A DNA stretch of 64,000 nucleotides from Neodontobutis hainanensis. Taxonomy: Eukaryota; Chordata; Actinopteri; Gobiiformes; Odontobutidae. Position 1 is the first letter of the stretch. Every line of letters starts with the position of its first letter. The stretch spans positions 1 through 64,000 of the forward strand of contig JALDNG010001365.1 in NCBI GenBank assembly GCA_024349245.1, written 5' to 3'. Shown here in pieces: positions 1 to 13,724 of this stretch. The notes beneath the pieces are model-generated. The model did not search any database. It saw only the letters and a program-made list of their open reading frames with translations, and was not told where the DNA came from. A program made the translations under genes and the position numbers.

Positions 1-950
1 GCACATCTACAGTCTGTTCTAATGCAAGTCTACAGTCTTTACTACTGCTCATCTACGGTCTGTTCTACTGCAGGTCTAAAATCTCTTCTAATAAATGTCT
101 ACAGTCTGTTCTACTGCACATCTACAGTCTGTAATACTGCACTTCTACAGACTGTTCTAATGCTCGTCTACAGTCTGTATTACTGCACCTCTACAGTCTG
201 TTCCAAAGCATGTCTAGAGTGTTTTCTTATACTCAAATACAGTCTGTTCTAATGCTCGTCTACAGTCTGTTAAACTGCACCTCTACAGTCTGTTCTAAAG
301 CATGTCTATAGTGTTTTCTAATTCAAATATACAGTTTGTTCTAATGCTTGTCTACAGTCTGAACTACTGCTCTTCTACAGTCTGTTCTAAAGCATGTCTA
401 GAGTGTTTTCTAATACTCATATACAGTCTGTTCTAATGCTCGTCCACAATCTGTTAAACTGCACCTCTAGAGTCTGTTCTAAAGCATGTCTACAGTGTTT
501 TCTAATACTCATATACAGTCTGTTCTAATGCTCATGTACAGTCTGTAGTACTGCACCTAGTCTATTCTTCTGCACATTGTCAGTCTGTTTTACTGGATGT
601 TTACAGTCATTTCTAATGCAAGTCTACAGTCTGTACTTCTGCTCTACTGCAGTCTGTTCTACTGCACCTCTACAGTCTGTTTTACTGCTCATATACAGTC
701 TGTTCTAATGCACATCTACAGTCTGTTCTAATGAAAGTCTACATTTTGTACTACTGCTCACCTACAGTCTGTTCTTCTGCACGTCTACAGTCTGTTCTGA
801 TAAACTTCTACAGTCTGTTCTACTGCATATCTACAGTCTATACTACTGCACTTTTAAAGTCTGTTCTAATGCACATCTACAGTCTTTTCTAATGCAAGTC
901 TAATGTTTGTACTACTGCTCATCTACGGTCTGTTCTACTGCAGGTCTACA
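1..950. repeat. 23-bp satellite array, left part
   Basis: Tandem degenerate copies of a 23-bp unit of the type CTACAGTCTGTTCTAATGCA plus three bases. Units vary mainly at 'ttctaatgc' versus 'ttctactgc' or 'gtactactgc' and in the last five bases. The array runs off the left edge of the window. Three 23-bp units are read as a 23-residue peptide period rich in Tyr, Ser, Cys and Leu, which gives spurious open frames that end where a unit reads TTC-TAA. Confidence 0.95.
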
Positions 951-1305
951 GTTAATGGATTGGATTTATATTGCGCTTTTCTCCCAAGGGACCAAGGGAC
1001 TCAAAGCGCCCACAAGCCGTCCATTATTCATTCATACACAGTCACACACTGGTGATGGTAACTACAACTGTAGCCACAGATGCCCTAGGGCAGACTGACA
1101 GAGACGTGGCAGCCATTTTGACCCTAAGGCCTCTTTGACCATCACCACATACATTCACTGAACATTCTTAAACATTCATACGAGGCAAGGTGGGTTAAGT
1201 GTCTTGCCCAAGGACACAACGACAGAATGAATTGTGGGGAGAGAGGGAATCGAACACACTACCTTCCGGTTGAAAGACGACCGCTCTACCACTGACGCCC
1301 TATAC
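951..1305 (-). mobile_element. tRNA-derived SINE-like element inside the satellite
   Basis: A single non-satellite island of about 355 bp interrupts the 23-bp array. Read on the minus strand, its head (1305 down to about 1240) resembles a tRNA: an A-box-like GTGGTAGAGCGG is followed about 35 bases later by a B-box-like GTTCGATTCCC. The body contains 'cttgcccaaggacacaacg', which is common to fish tRNA-head SINEs, and the far end has 'ttatattgcgcttttctccc'. The 18.1/23.4-kb SINE shares the head and the 'aaggacacaacgacag' stretch. Target duplication is uncertain because the flanking satellite is itself repetitive. No protein-coding content is expected. Confidence 0.65.
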
Positions 1306-4038
1306 AGTCTGTTATAATGAACGTCTACAGTCTGTTCTACTGCACATCTACAGTCTGTACTACTGCACCTCTACAGTCTGTTCTAAAGCATGTCTAGAGA
1401 GTTTTCTAATACTAATATAAAGTCTGTTCTAATGCTCGTCTACAGTCTGAACTACTGCACCACTAAAGTCTATTCCTCTGAAGCATTGTCAGTCTGTTCT
1501 ACTGCAAGTCTACAGTCTGTTCTAATGCCAGTCTAGAGTGTGTACTACTGCGGCTCCACAGTCTGTTCTACTGCACATCTACAATCTCTTCTACTGCACA
1601 TGTACAGTCTGTTCTAATGGTCGTCTACAGTCAGTTCTAATGCTCGTCTACAATCAGTTCTAAAGCCATTCTAGAGTCTGTACTACTGCTGCTATGAAGT
1701 CTGTTCAACTGCACGTCTACAATCTGTTCAACTGCACCACTACAGTCTGTTCTATTGTACGTCTACAGTCTGTTCTACTGCACGACTATAGTCTCTTTTA
1801 ATAAACGTCTACAGTTTCCTCTAATGCACATCTACAGTCTGTTCTACTGGATGTCTACAGTCTTTTCTAATAATTGTCTAGAGTCTGTTCTACTGCACGT
1901 CTACAGTCTCTTTTCATAATTGTCAACTTTCTGTACTACTGCACCTCTACAGTCTCTTCTACTGCACATCTACAGTTTGTTCTGATGGTCGTCTAGAGTC
2001 TGTACTAGTGGAACTCTACAGTCTGTTCTAAAACATGTCTACAGTCTTTTCTAATACTCATGTACAGTCTGTTCTAATGCTCGTGTAAAGTCTCAACTAT
2101 TGCCCTCTACAGTCTATTCTTCTGCACATCGTCAGTCTGTTCTACTGCACATCTACAGTTTGTTCTACTGCACATCTACAGTCTGTTCTAATGCAAGTCC
2201 ACAGTCTGTTCTACTCTTTGTCTACTATAAACTGTTGTGATAATTGTCGACATTCTGTACTACTGCATCTCTACAATTTGTTCTACTTCACAACTACATT
2301 ATGTTCTTATGCACGTCTATTGTCTGTTCTAATGCTCGTCCACAGTCTGCTCTAATGCAGGTCTTTAGTCTGTAAAACTGCACAAATACAGACTGTTCTA
2401 CTGGTCTACAATCTGTTCTAATGCTCGTCTACAGTCTGTTCTATTGTACGTCTACAGTCTGTTCTAATGCACATCTACAGTCTGTTCTACTGGACGTTTA
2501 CAGTCTGTTCTAATGCTCGTCTACAGTCAGTTCTAAAGCCAAACTAGAGTCTGTACTACTGCTGCTGCTCTGAAGTCTGTTCAACTCCAAGTCTACAGTC
2601 TGTTCTAATGCCATTTTACAGTCTGTACCTCTGCTCTACTGAAGTCTGTTCTATTGCACTTCTACAGTCTTTTTACTGCATATCTACAGTCTGTTCTACT
2701 GCACATCTACAGTCTGTTCTAATGCAAGTCTACAGTCTATACTACTGCTCATCTACAGTCTGTTCTACTGCACGTCTACAGTCTCTACTACTGCACTTCT
2801 AAAGTCTGTTTTAATGCACATATACAGTCTCTTCTAATGCAAGTCTACAGTCTTTACTACTGCTCATCTACGGTCTGTTCTACTGCAGGTCTAAAATCTC
2901 TTCTAATAAATGTTTACAGTCTGTTCAACTGCAAGTCTACAGTCTGTTCAACTGCACCTCTACAGTCTGTTCTAATGCTCGTCTACAGTCTGTATTACTG
3001 CACCTCTACAGTCTGTTCTAAAGCATGTCTAGAGTGTTTTGTAATACTTATATACAGTCTGTTCTAATGCTCGTCTACAGTCTGTACTACTCCATCTCTA
3101 CAGTCTATTCTTCTGCACATTGTCAGTCTGTTCTACTGGACGTTTACAGTTTTTTTAATGCTCATCTACAGTCATTTCTAAAGCCAATCTAGTGTCTGTA
3201 CTACTGCTGCTCTGAAGTCTGTTTAACTGCAAGTCTACAGTATGTTCAACTGCACCTCTACAGTCTGTTCTAATGCCAGTTTACAGTCTGTTCTATTGCT
3301 CTACTGCAGTCTGTTCTACTGCATGTCTACAGTCTGTTTTACTGCACATCTACAGTCTGTTCTAATGCACATCTACAGTCTGTTCCAATGCAAGTCTACA
3401 AGTTGTACTACTGCTCATGTACGGTCTGTTCTACTCCACGTCTACAATCTGTTTTAATAAACGTCTACAGTCTGTTCTGCACATTTACAGTCTGTACTAC
3501 TGCACTTCTACAGTCTTTTTAATGCTCGTCTACAGTCTGTATTACTGCACCTCTACAGTCTGTTGTAAAGCATTTCTAGTAGTGTTTTCTAATACTCATA
3601 TAGAGTCTGTTCTAATGCTCGTCTACAGTCTGAACTACTACATTTCTACAGTCTGTTCTAAAGCATGTCTACAGTGTTTTCTAATACTCATATACAGTCT
3701 GTTCTAATGCTCGTCTACAGTCTGTACTACTGCACCTCTAAAGTCTATTCTTCTGCACATTGTCAGTCTGTTCTACTGGATGTTTACAGTCTGTTCTAAT
3801 GCTTGCCTACAGTCTGTTGTACTGCACGTCTACAGTCTGTTCTACTGCATGTCTGCAGTCTGTTTTGATAAACGTCTACAGTCTTTTCTACTACACATCT
3901 ACAGTCTCTACTACTGCACTTCTAAAGTCTGTTTCTAATGCACATCTACAGTCTGTTCTAATGCAAGTCTATAGTCTGTACTACTGCTCATTTATGGTCT
4001 GTTCTAGTGCAGGTCTACAGTCTGTTTTAATAACGTCT

Positions 4039-7000
4039 ACAGTCTATAGTCTGTTCTAATGCTCGTCCACAGTCTGTTCTAATGCTAGTCTTAATTCTGT
4101 ACTACTGCACATCTACGGTCTTTTCTACTAGATGTCTACAGTCTGTTCTAATGCTCGTATACAGTCTGTTGTATTGTACGTCTACAGTCTTTTTAAATGC
4201 ACATCTACAGTCTGTTCAACTGCACGTCTACAGTCTTTTCAACTGCACCTCAACAGTCTCTTCTAATGCCAGTTTACAGTCTGTACCTCTGCTCTACTGC
4301 AGTCTGTTCTACCGCACGTCTACAGTCTCTTTTTCTGCATATCTACAGTCTGTTCTAATGCACATCTACAGTCTGTTCTAATGCAAGTCTATAATCTGTA
4401 CTACTGCTCATCTACAGTCTGTTCTAATGCGAGTTTATAATCTGTACTACTGCTCATCTACAGTCTGTTCTAATGCAAGTCTACAGTCTGTACTACTGCT
4501 CATTTATGGTCTGTTCTACTGCAAGTCTACAGTCTGTTCTAATAAACGTCTACAGTCTGTTCTACTGCACATTTGAAGTCTGTACTACTGCACTTCTACA
4601 GTCTGTTCTAATGCTCGTCTACAGTCTGTATTACTGCACGTCTACAGTCATTTTAACTGCACCTCAACAGTCTGTTCTAATGCCAGTTTACATTCTTTAC
4701 CTCTGCTCTACTGCAGTCTGTTCTACTGCACGTCTACAGTCTGTTTTACTGCTCATATACAGTCTGTTCTACTGCACGACTACAGTCTGTTCTAAAGCCA
4801 GTCTAGAGTCTGTTCTACTGCTGCTCTGAAGTCTTTTCAACTGCATGTCTATAGTCTGTTCAACTGCACCTCTACGTCTTTTCTATTGTATGTCTACATT
4901 CTGTTCTAATGCACATCTACAGTCTGTTCTAATGCTCGTCTACAGTCTCTACTAACGGACCTTTAAATTATTTTCTTCTGCAGCATCATTAGACTGGTTT
5001 ACTGGACATCTACAGTCTGTTCTAATACACGTCTATAGTCTGTTCAAATACTCGTCCACAGTCTGTTCTAATGCAGTCTGTACTACTGCACATCTATAGT
5101 CTGTTCTATTGCTCGAATACAGTCTGTTCAAATGCCCAATAAAAGTCTTTACTACTCCACCTCTACAGTTTGTTCTACATCTCCTCTACAGTCTGTTCTA
5201 CTGCAGCTCTACAGTCTGTTTTAATGCCAGTCTAGAGTCTGTACTACTGCTGCTCTGCAGTCTGTTCTACTGCAAGTCTACATTCTGTTCTACTGAACAT
5301 CTACAGTCTGTTCTAATGCACATCTACAGTCTGTTTTACTGCTCATATACAGTCTGTTCTACTGCACGACTACAGTCTGTTCTAAAGCCAGTCTAGAGTC
5401 TGTTCTACTGCTGCTCTGAAGTCTTTTCAACTGCATGTCTATAGTCTGTTCAACTGCACCTCTACGTCTTTTCTATTGTATGTCTACATTCTGTTCTAAT
5501 GCACATCTACAGTCTGTTCTAATGCTCGTCTACAGTCTCTACTAACGGACCTTTAAATTATTTTCTTCTGCAGCATCATTAGACTGGTTTACTGGACATC
5601 TACAGTCTGTTCTAATACACGTATAGTCTGTTCAAATACTCGTCCACAGTCTGTTCTAATGCAGTCTGTACTACTGCACATCTATAGTCTGTTCTATTGC
5701 TCGAATACAGTCTGTTCAAATGCCCAATAAAAGTCTTTACTACTCCACCTCTACAGTTTGTTCTACATCTCCTCTACAGTCTGTTCTACTGCAGCTCTAC
5801 AGTCTGTTTTAATGCCAGTCTAGAGTCTGTACTACTGCTGCTCTGCAGTCTGTTCTACTGCAAGTCTACATTCTGTTCTACTGAACATCTACAGTCTGTT
5901 CTAATGCACATCTACAGTCTATAGTCTGTTCTTATGCTCGTCCACAGTCTGTTCTAATGCTAGTCTTAATTCTGTACTACTGCACATCTACGGTCTTTTC
6001 TACTAGATGTCTACAGTCTGTTCTAATGCTCGTATACAGTCTGTTGTATTGTACGTCTACAGTCTTTTAAATGCACATCTACAGTCTGTTCAACTGCACG
6101 TCTACAGTCTTTTCAACTGCACCTCAACAGTCTCTTCTAATGCCAGTTTACAGTCTGTACCTCTGCTCTACTGCAGTCTGTTCTACCGCACGTCTACAGT
6201 CTCTTTTTCTGCATATCTACAGTCTGTTCTAATGCACATCTACAGTCTGTTCTAATGCAAGTCTATAATCTGTACTACTGCTCATCTACAGTCTGTTCTA
6301 ATGCGAGTTTATAATCTGTACTACTGCTCATCTACAGTCTGTTCTAATGCAAGTCTACAGTCTGTACTACTGCTCATTTATGGTCTGTTCTACTGCAAGT
6401 CTACAGTCTGTTCTAATAAACGTCTACAGTCTGTTCTACTGCACATTTGAAGTCTGTACTACTGCACTTCTACAGTCTGTTCTAATGCTCGTCTACAGTC
6501 TGTATTACTGCACGTCTACAGTCATTTTAACTGCACCTCAACAGTCTGTTCTAATGCCAGTTTACATTCTTTACCTCTGCTCTACTGCAGTCTGTTCTAC
6601 TGCCGTCTACAGTCTGTTTTACTGCTCATATACAGTCTGTTCTACTGCACGACTACAGTCTGTTCTAAAGCCAGTCTAGAGTCTGTTCTACTGCTGCTCT
6701 GAAGTCTTTTCAACTGCATGTCTATAGTCTGTTCAACTGCACCTCTACGTCTTTTCTATTGTATGTCTACATTCTGTTCTAATGCACATCTACAGTCTGT
6801 TCTAATGCTCGTCTACAGTCTCTACTAACGGACCTTTAAATTATTTTCTTCTGCAGCATCATTAGACTGGTTTACTGGACATCTACAGTCTGTTCTAATA
6901 CACGTCTATAGTCTGTTCAAATACTCCACAGTCTGTTCTAATGCAGTCTGTACTATTGCACATCTATAGTCTGTTCTATTGCTCGAATACAGTCTGTTCA

Positions 7001-8400
7001 AATGCCCAATAAAAGTCTTTACTACTCCACCTCTACAGTTTGTTCTACATCTCCTCTACAGTCTGTTCTACTGCAGCTCTACAGTCTGTTTTAATGCCAG
7101 TCTAGAGTCTGTACTACTGCTGCTCTGCAGTCTGTTCTACTGCAAGTCTACATTCTATTCTACTGAACATCTACAGTCTGTTCTAATGCACATCTACAGT
7201 CTATAGTCTGTTCTTATGCTCGTCCACAGTCTGTTCTAATGCTAGTCTTAATTCTGTACTACTGCACATCTACGGTCTTTTCTACTAGATGTCTACAGTC
7301 TGTTCTAATGCTCGTATACAGTCTGTTGTATTGTACGTCTACAGTCTTTTAAATGCACATCTACAGTCTGTTCAACTGCGTCTACAGTCTTTTCAACTGC
7401 ACCTCAACAGTCTCTTCTAATGCCAGTTTACAGTCTGTACCTCTGCTCTACTGCAGTCTGTTCTACCCACGTCTACAGTCTCTTTTTCTGCATATCTACA
7501 GTCTGTTCTAATGCACATCTACAGTCTGTTCTAATGCAAGTCTATAATCTGTACTACTGCTCATCTACAGTCTGTTCTAATGCGAGTTTATAATCTGTAC
7601 TACTGCTCATCTACAGTCTGTTCTAATGCAAGTCTACAGTCTGTACTACTGCTCATTTATGGTCTGTTCTACTGCAAGTCTACAGTCTGTTCTAATAAAC
7701 GTCTACAGTCTGTTCTACTGCACATTTGAAGTCTGTACTACTGCACTTCTACAGTCTGTTCTAATGCTCGTCTACAGTCTGTATTACTGCACGTCTACAG
7801 TCATTTTAACTGCACCTCAACAGTCTGTTCTAATGCCAGTTTACATTCTTTACCTCTGCTCTACTGCAGTCTGTTCTACTGCATGTCTACAGTCTGTTTT
7901 ACTGCTCATATACAGTCTGTTCTACTGCACGACTACAGTCTGTTCTAAAGCCAGTCTAGAGTCTGTTCTACTGCTGCTCTGAAGTCTTTTCAACTGCATG
8001 TCTATAGTCTGTTCAACTGCACCTCTACGTATTTTCTATTGTATGTCTACATTCTGTTCTAATGCACATCTACAGTCTGTTCTAATGCTCGTCTACAGTC
8101 TCTACTAACGGACCTTTAAATTATTTTCTTCTGCAGCATCATTAGACTGGTTTACTGGACATCTACAGTCTGTTCTAATACACGTCTATAGTCTGTTCAA
8201 ATACTCGTCAAATGCCCAATAAAAGTCTTTACTACTCCACCTCTACAGTTTGTTCTACATCTCCTCTGTTCTACTGCAGCTCTACAGTCTGTTTTAATGC
8301 CAGTCTAGAGTCTGTACTACTGCTGCTCTGCAGTCTGTTCTACTGCAAGTCTACATTCTGTTCTACTGAACATCTACAGTCTGTTCTAATGCACATCTAC
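4039..8400. repeat. Higher-order repeat zone, ~1,282-bp period
   Basis: A marker string 'gtctatagtctgtt...gctcgtccacag' starts at about 4039, 5917 and 7199. The last two are 1,282 bp apart. The first copy is longer (1,878 bp) because it carries an internal duplication of about 589 bp: the marker 'ctgctctgaagtcttttcaa' occurs near 4820 and 5409, then near 6694 and 7975. Copies differ by few substitutions and small deletions, far fewer than neighbouring 23-bp units differ, so the blocks were amplified recently from an already diverged array. Confidence 0.85.
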
Positions 8401-9789
8401 AGTCTGTTCTAATGCTCGTCTACAGTCTGAACTACTGCACCTCTACAATCTGTTCTAAAGCATGTCTACAGTGTTTTCTAATACTCATATACAGTCTGTT
8501 CTAATGCTCGTCTACAATCTGAACTACTGCAACTCTACAGTCTGTTCTAAAGCATATCTGCAGTGTTTTCTAATACTCATATACTGTCTGTTCTAATCCT
8601 CATCTACAGTCTGTACTACTGCACCTCTAGAGTCTATTCTTCTGCACATTCTTAGTCTGTTCTACAGGTTGTTTACTGTTTGTTCTAATGCTCGTCTACA
8701 GTCTGTTCCAAAGCCAATCTAGAGTCTGTTCTACTTCTGCTCTGAAGTCTATTCAACTGCACATCTACAGTCTGTTCAACTGCACCTCTACAGTCTTTTC
8801 TATTGTTAATAGATAATAATTGTCTAGAGTCTGTTATACTGCTCTACAGTCTCTTTTAATAATTGTCAACTTTCTGTACTGCTGCACCTCTACAGTCTCT
8901 TCTACTGCACATCTACAGTTTGTTCTAATGGTCGTCTAGAGTCTGTACTACTGGAACTCTACAGTCTGTTCTAAAACATGTCTACAGTCTTTTCTAATAC
9001 TCATGTACAGTCTGTTCTAATGCTCGTGTAAAGTCTCAACTGCTGCCCTCTACAGTCTATTCTTTTGCACATCTACAGTCTGTTCTAATGCACATCTACA
9101 ATCTGTTCTAATGGAATTCTCCAGTCTGTACTACTGCTCGTCTACAGTTTGTTCTACTGCACGTCTACAGTCTATTCTAAAAACGTCTACAGTCTGTACT
9201 ACTGCACATCTACAGTTTGTCCTAAAGCATGTCTAGAGTGTTTTCTAATACTAATATACAGTCTGTTTTAATGCTCGTCTACAGTCTGTACAACTGCACC
9301 TCTACAGTCTGTTCTAAAGCTCATCTACAGTCTGTTCTAAAGCCTATCTAGAGTCTGTACTACTGCTGCTCTAAAGTCTGTTCAACTGCACGTCTACAGT
9401 CTGGTCTACTGCACATCTACAGTTTGTTTTAATGCTCGTCTACAGTCTGTACTACTGCACCTCTACAGTCTCTTCTAAGGCATGTCTACAGTCTTTTCTA
9501 ATAGTCATGTACAGGCTGTTCTAATCCTCGTGTAAAGTCTCAACTACTGCAACTCTTCAGTCTATTCTTCTGCACCTCGTCAGTCTGTTCTACTGCACAT
9601 CTACAGTCTATTCTAATGGACATCTACTGTATGTTCCAATGAAAGTCTACAGTCTGTACAACTGCTCATCTACAGTCTGTTCTACTGCACGTGTACAGTC
9701 TGTTTTATTGCTCATCTACAGTCTGTTCTACTGCACGTTTACAGTCTGTTCTAATACAAGTCTACAGTCTCTACTACTGCTCATTTACA

Positions 9790-12713
9790 GTCTGTTCTAC
9801 TGGATGTTTACAGTCTGTTCTAATGCTCGTCTACAGTCAGTTTTACAGTCTGTTCTAATGCAAGTCTATAGTCTGTTTTACTACTCATCTACGGTCTGTT
9901 CTTTTGCAGGTCTACAGTCTGTTCTAATAAACGTCTACAGTCTGTTCTACTGCACATCTACAGTCTGTTCTAATGCAAGTCTACAGTCTGTATTACTGCT
10001 CATCTACAGTCTGTTCTAAAGCATGTCTAGAGTGTTTTCTAATACTCATATACAGTCTGTTCTAATGCATGTCTACAGTCAGAAATACTGCACCTTTTAC
10101 AATATGTTCTAAAGCATGTGCAGAGTGTTTTCTAAAACTCATATAGAGTCTGTTCTAATACTCGTCTACAGTCTGAACTACTGCAGCTCTACAGTCTGTT
10201 CTAAAGCATGTCTAGAGTGTTTTCTAATACTCATATACAGTCTGTTCTAATGCTTGTCTACAGTCTGTACTACTGCATCTCTACAGTCTATTCTTCTGCA
10301 CATTGTCAGTCTGTTCTACTGGACGTTTACAGTCTTTTCTAATTCTCATCTACAGTCTGTATTACTGCACCTCTACAGTCTGTTCTAAAGCATGTTTAGA
10401 GTGTTTTCTAATACTCATATACAGTCTGTTCTAATGTTCGCCTACAGTCGGAACTACTGCACCTCTACATTTTGTTATAAAGCATATCTAGAGTGTTTTC
10501 TAATACTTATATAGAGTCTGTTCTACTGGACGTTTATAGCCTGTTCTAATGCTCGTCTATAGTCAGTTCTAAAGCCAATCTAGAGTCTGTACTACTGCTG
10601 CTCTGAAGTCTGCTTAACTGCACGTCTACTGTCTGTTCACCTGCACCTCTACAGTCTGTTCTAATGCCAGTTTACAGTCTGTTCAACTGCTCTACTACAG
10701 TCTCGTCCACTGCACGTCTACAGTCTGTTTTACTGCACATCTACAGTCTGTTCTAATGTACATCTACTGTCTGTTCTAATGCAAGCCTACAGTCTGTACT
10801 ACTGCTCATCTACAGTCTGTTCTACTGCACGTCTACAGTCTGTTCTAATGCACATCTACAGTCTGTTCTAATGTAAGTCTACAGTCTGTACTATTGCTCA
10901 TCTACTGTCTGTTCACCTGCACCTCTACAGTCTGTTCTAATGCCAGTTTACAGTCTGTACTACTGCTCTACTACAGTCTCATCCACTGCACGTCTACAGT
11001 CTGTTCTACTACACATCTACAGTCTCTACTACTGCACTTCTAAAGTCTGTTCTAATTCACATCTACACTCTCTTCTAATGCTCGTCTACAGTCCGTACTA
11101 CTGCATTTCTACAGTCTATTCTTCTGCACATTGTCAGTCTGTTCTACTGGATGTTTACAGTCTGTTCTAATGCTCGTCTACAGTCAGTTTTACAGTCTGT
11201 TCTAATGCAAGTCTATAGTCTGTTTTACTACTCATCTACGGTCTGTTCTCTTGCAGGTCTACAGTCTGTTCTAATAAACGTCTACAGTCTGTTCTACTGC
11301 ACATCTACAGTCTGTTCTAATGCAAGTCTACAGTCTGTATTACTGCTCATCTACAGTCTGTTCTAAAGCATGTCTAGAGTGTTTTCTAATACTCATATAC
11401 AGTCTGTTCTAATGCATGTCTACAGTCAGAAATACTGCACCTTTTACAATATGTTCTAAAGCATGTGCAGAGTGTTTTCTAAAACTCATATAGAGTCTGT
11501 TCTAATACTCGTCTACAGTCTGAACTACTGCAGCTCTACAGTCTGTTCTAAAGCATGTCTAGAGTGTTTTCTAATACTCATATACAGTCTGTTCTAATGC
11601 TTGTCTACAGTCTGTGCTACTGCATCTCTACAGTCTATTCTTCTGCACATTGTCAGTCTGTTCTACTGGACGTTTACAGTCTTTTCTAATTCTCATCTGC
11701 AGTCTGTATTACTGCACCTCTACAGTCTGTTCTAAAGCATGTTTAGAGTGTTTTCTAATACTCATATACAGTCTGTTCTAATGTTCGTCTACAGTCGGAA
11801 CTACTGCACCTCTACATTTTGTTATAAAGCATATCTAGAGTGTTTTCTAATACTTATATAGAGTCTGTTCTACTGGACGTTTATAGCCTGTTCTAATGCT
11901 CATCTATAGTCAGTTCTAAAGCCAATCTAGAGTCTGTACTACTGCTGCTCTGAAGTCTGCTTAACTGCACGTCTACTGTCTGTTCACCTGCACCTCTACA
12001 GTCTGTTCTAATGCCAGTTTACAGTCTGTTCAACTGCTCTACTACAGTCTCGTCCACTGCACGTCTACAGTCTGTTTTACTGCACATCTACAGTCTGTTC
12101 TAATGTAAATCTACTGTCTGTTCTAATGCAAGCCTACAGTCTGTACTACTGCTCATCTACAGTCTGTTCTACTGCACGTCTACAGTCTGTTCTAATGCAC
12201 ATCTACAGTCTGTTCTAATGTAAGTCTACAGTCTGTACTATTGCTCATCTACTGTCTGTTCACCTGCACCTCTACAGTCTGTTCTAATGCCAGTTTACAG
12301 TCTGTACTACTGCTCTACTACAGTCTCGTCCACTGCACGTCTACAGTCTGTTCTACTACACATCTACAGTCTCTACTACTGCACTTCTAAAGTCTGTTCT
12401 AATGCACATCTACACTCTCTTCTAATGCTCGTCTACAATCTGTACTACTGCATTTCTACAGTCTATTCTTCTGCACATTGTCAGTCTGTTCTACTGGATG
12501 TTTACAGTCTGTTCTAATGCTCGTCTACAGTCAGTTTTACAGTCTGTTCTAATGCAAGTCTATAGTCTGTTTTACTACTCATCTACGGTCTGTTCTTTTG
12601 CAGGTCTACAGTCTGTTCTAATAAACGTCTACAGTCTGTTCTACTGCACATCTACAGTCTGTTCTAATGCAAGTCTACAGTCTGTATTACTGCTCATCTA
12701 CAGTCTGTTCTAA
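9790..12713. repeat. Higher-order repeat zone, 1,347-bp period
   Basis: The segment starting at 10021 (gcatgtctagagtgttttc) recurs at 11368, a spacing of 1,347 bp. The copies are nearly identical over more than 1.3 kb, and a third partial copy runs from about 12,484 to 12,713. This makes about 2.2 copies of a block of roughly 58-59 satellite units. Differences are scattered single bases. Confidence 0.85.
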
Positions 12714-13344
12714 AGCCTAGAGTGTTCAGTCCTGGGAGTCAGTGTTGTGTTGTGTTCTCTACTATTACTAAAACACTGCGACCACAGTGGACAAAATAGA
12801 AATAGCAGTTACCTGGATTTAAAACGATAGAAAATTTTCTTTTTCCATCCCTGTCTCAGATTTCACTTTCTCCCAAAAGCAGCTGAGGACCTCCCTGCTT
12901 CTTTTTATTTAAAAATATCAAACTGTAGTTAGTTAGCTTAGCATTAGCTTAGCCACATACCGCATTTATCTCTGCTTTGTAAAACATTACATTATTGAAT
13001 TGACAGAATTTATTGGGTTTCACGTTGCCTCCATTTTCTCTGTTGCAGTTATTCTGTAATAAAAGACACATTCAGCAGATATTAATCTTCCTGGAGCATT
13101 TATGACACGCCAGTGTCGACCAATGGCAGCGCACTCTTTTCAATGTAATGTTCAATGTTCACAGCTGTACCCAAAGTACAAACATGTCACAAATGCTAAA
13201 AATTAAGTTTGCTAGGAAAAATAAACAATACATGAGATTTTTTAATGCAAACAAGTGCAGATTTGAGGATGACTCTCTTCAGTTTGGGCTCTAGGGTTCC
13301 TCTGTGAGTCTTTAAAACTCTGTCTTCATTTGTTCTTTATTTAG

Positions 13345-13551
13345 GTTTGATTAGTTCTATCGATGTTGAGTCTGTGTCGTATCCTTCTCAAAGATCCTTT
13401 ATAACGTTTACAAAGATGGATTACCAGTGCTCGAGGGCACAAACCATCAGTTTAAACAAACCTCTGCCGACACACTCAGAGTCAGATCAGGGTTTTTACT
13501 CATGTGGGACCAACACAAAAGCACAATCTAAGTAAAGACTGAGGGTAACAG
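13345..13551 (+). pseudogene. Broken Ig-domain exon, copy U0
   Basis: Exon-like segment bounded by a TTTAG acceptor and an ACAG|GTCAGG donor, like the intact exon at 40,815-41,030. One frame reads a typical Ig strand, YKDGLPVLEG, then LRVR. The SDQGFYSCG block with the second Ig cysteine lies in another frame, so there is a frameshift. An in-frame TAA follows QSK before the donor. This copy also carries about 18 extra bases ('gtatccttctcaaagatc' region) absent from the other five copies. It looks like a decayed Ig-like exon of a fish Fc-receptor-like gene. The membership is inferred from neighbours. Confidence 0.7.
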
Positions 13552-13724
13552 GTCAGGATACCAGAGCAAAGAAAACAAATACTTTTAATATAAAGATTAC
13601 ATTTGACATTTGCTTTTTAATTTGGTCTCCTACACAACAAAGCTTAATGTTAAAATATAAAAACCCTTGAAATAAAATGGCAATAAGCTTAGAAATAACA
13701 TTTGTACTTTTATAAGGTGTGTCT

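Larger units (their letters stand above)
1306..12715. repeat. 23-bp satellite array, main part
   Basis: Continuation of the same 23-bp satellite for about 11.4 kb. Unit identity is moderate, with scattered one- to three-base indels, so the period drifts. Two zones have longer-range duplication (listed separately). The array ends abruptly at about 12,715-12,723, where it meets the duplicated block U0 without transition. I see no gene in this stretch. The many short plus-strand open frames are repeat translations. Confidence 0.95.

Noticed and set aside
1240..1305. Functional tRNA gene
   Set aside because: The A- and B-box-like sequences are present but the cloverleaf is not supported, and the sequence continues into a SINE body.
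22..12713. Many plus-strand open frames of 60-126 codons with YSLFYCTSTVCS-like periodicity
   Set aside because: They are translations of the 23-bp satellite read through its three frames (23-residue period) and end at the repeat's own TTC-TAA. No start context, conservation or domain supports a protein.
1..12713. CRISPR-like array
   Set aside because: The repeats are contiguous and degenerate with no unique spacers, and the context is clearly eukaryotic.
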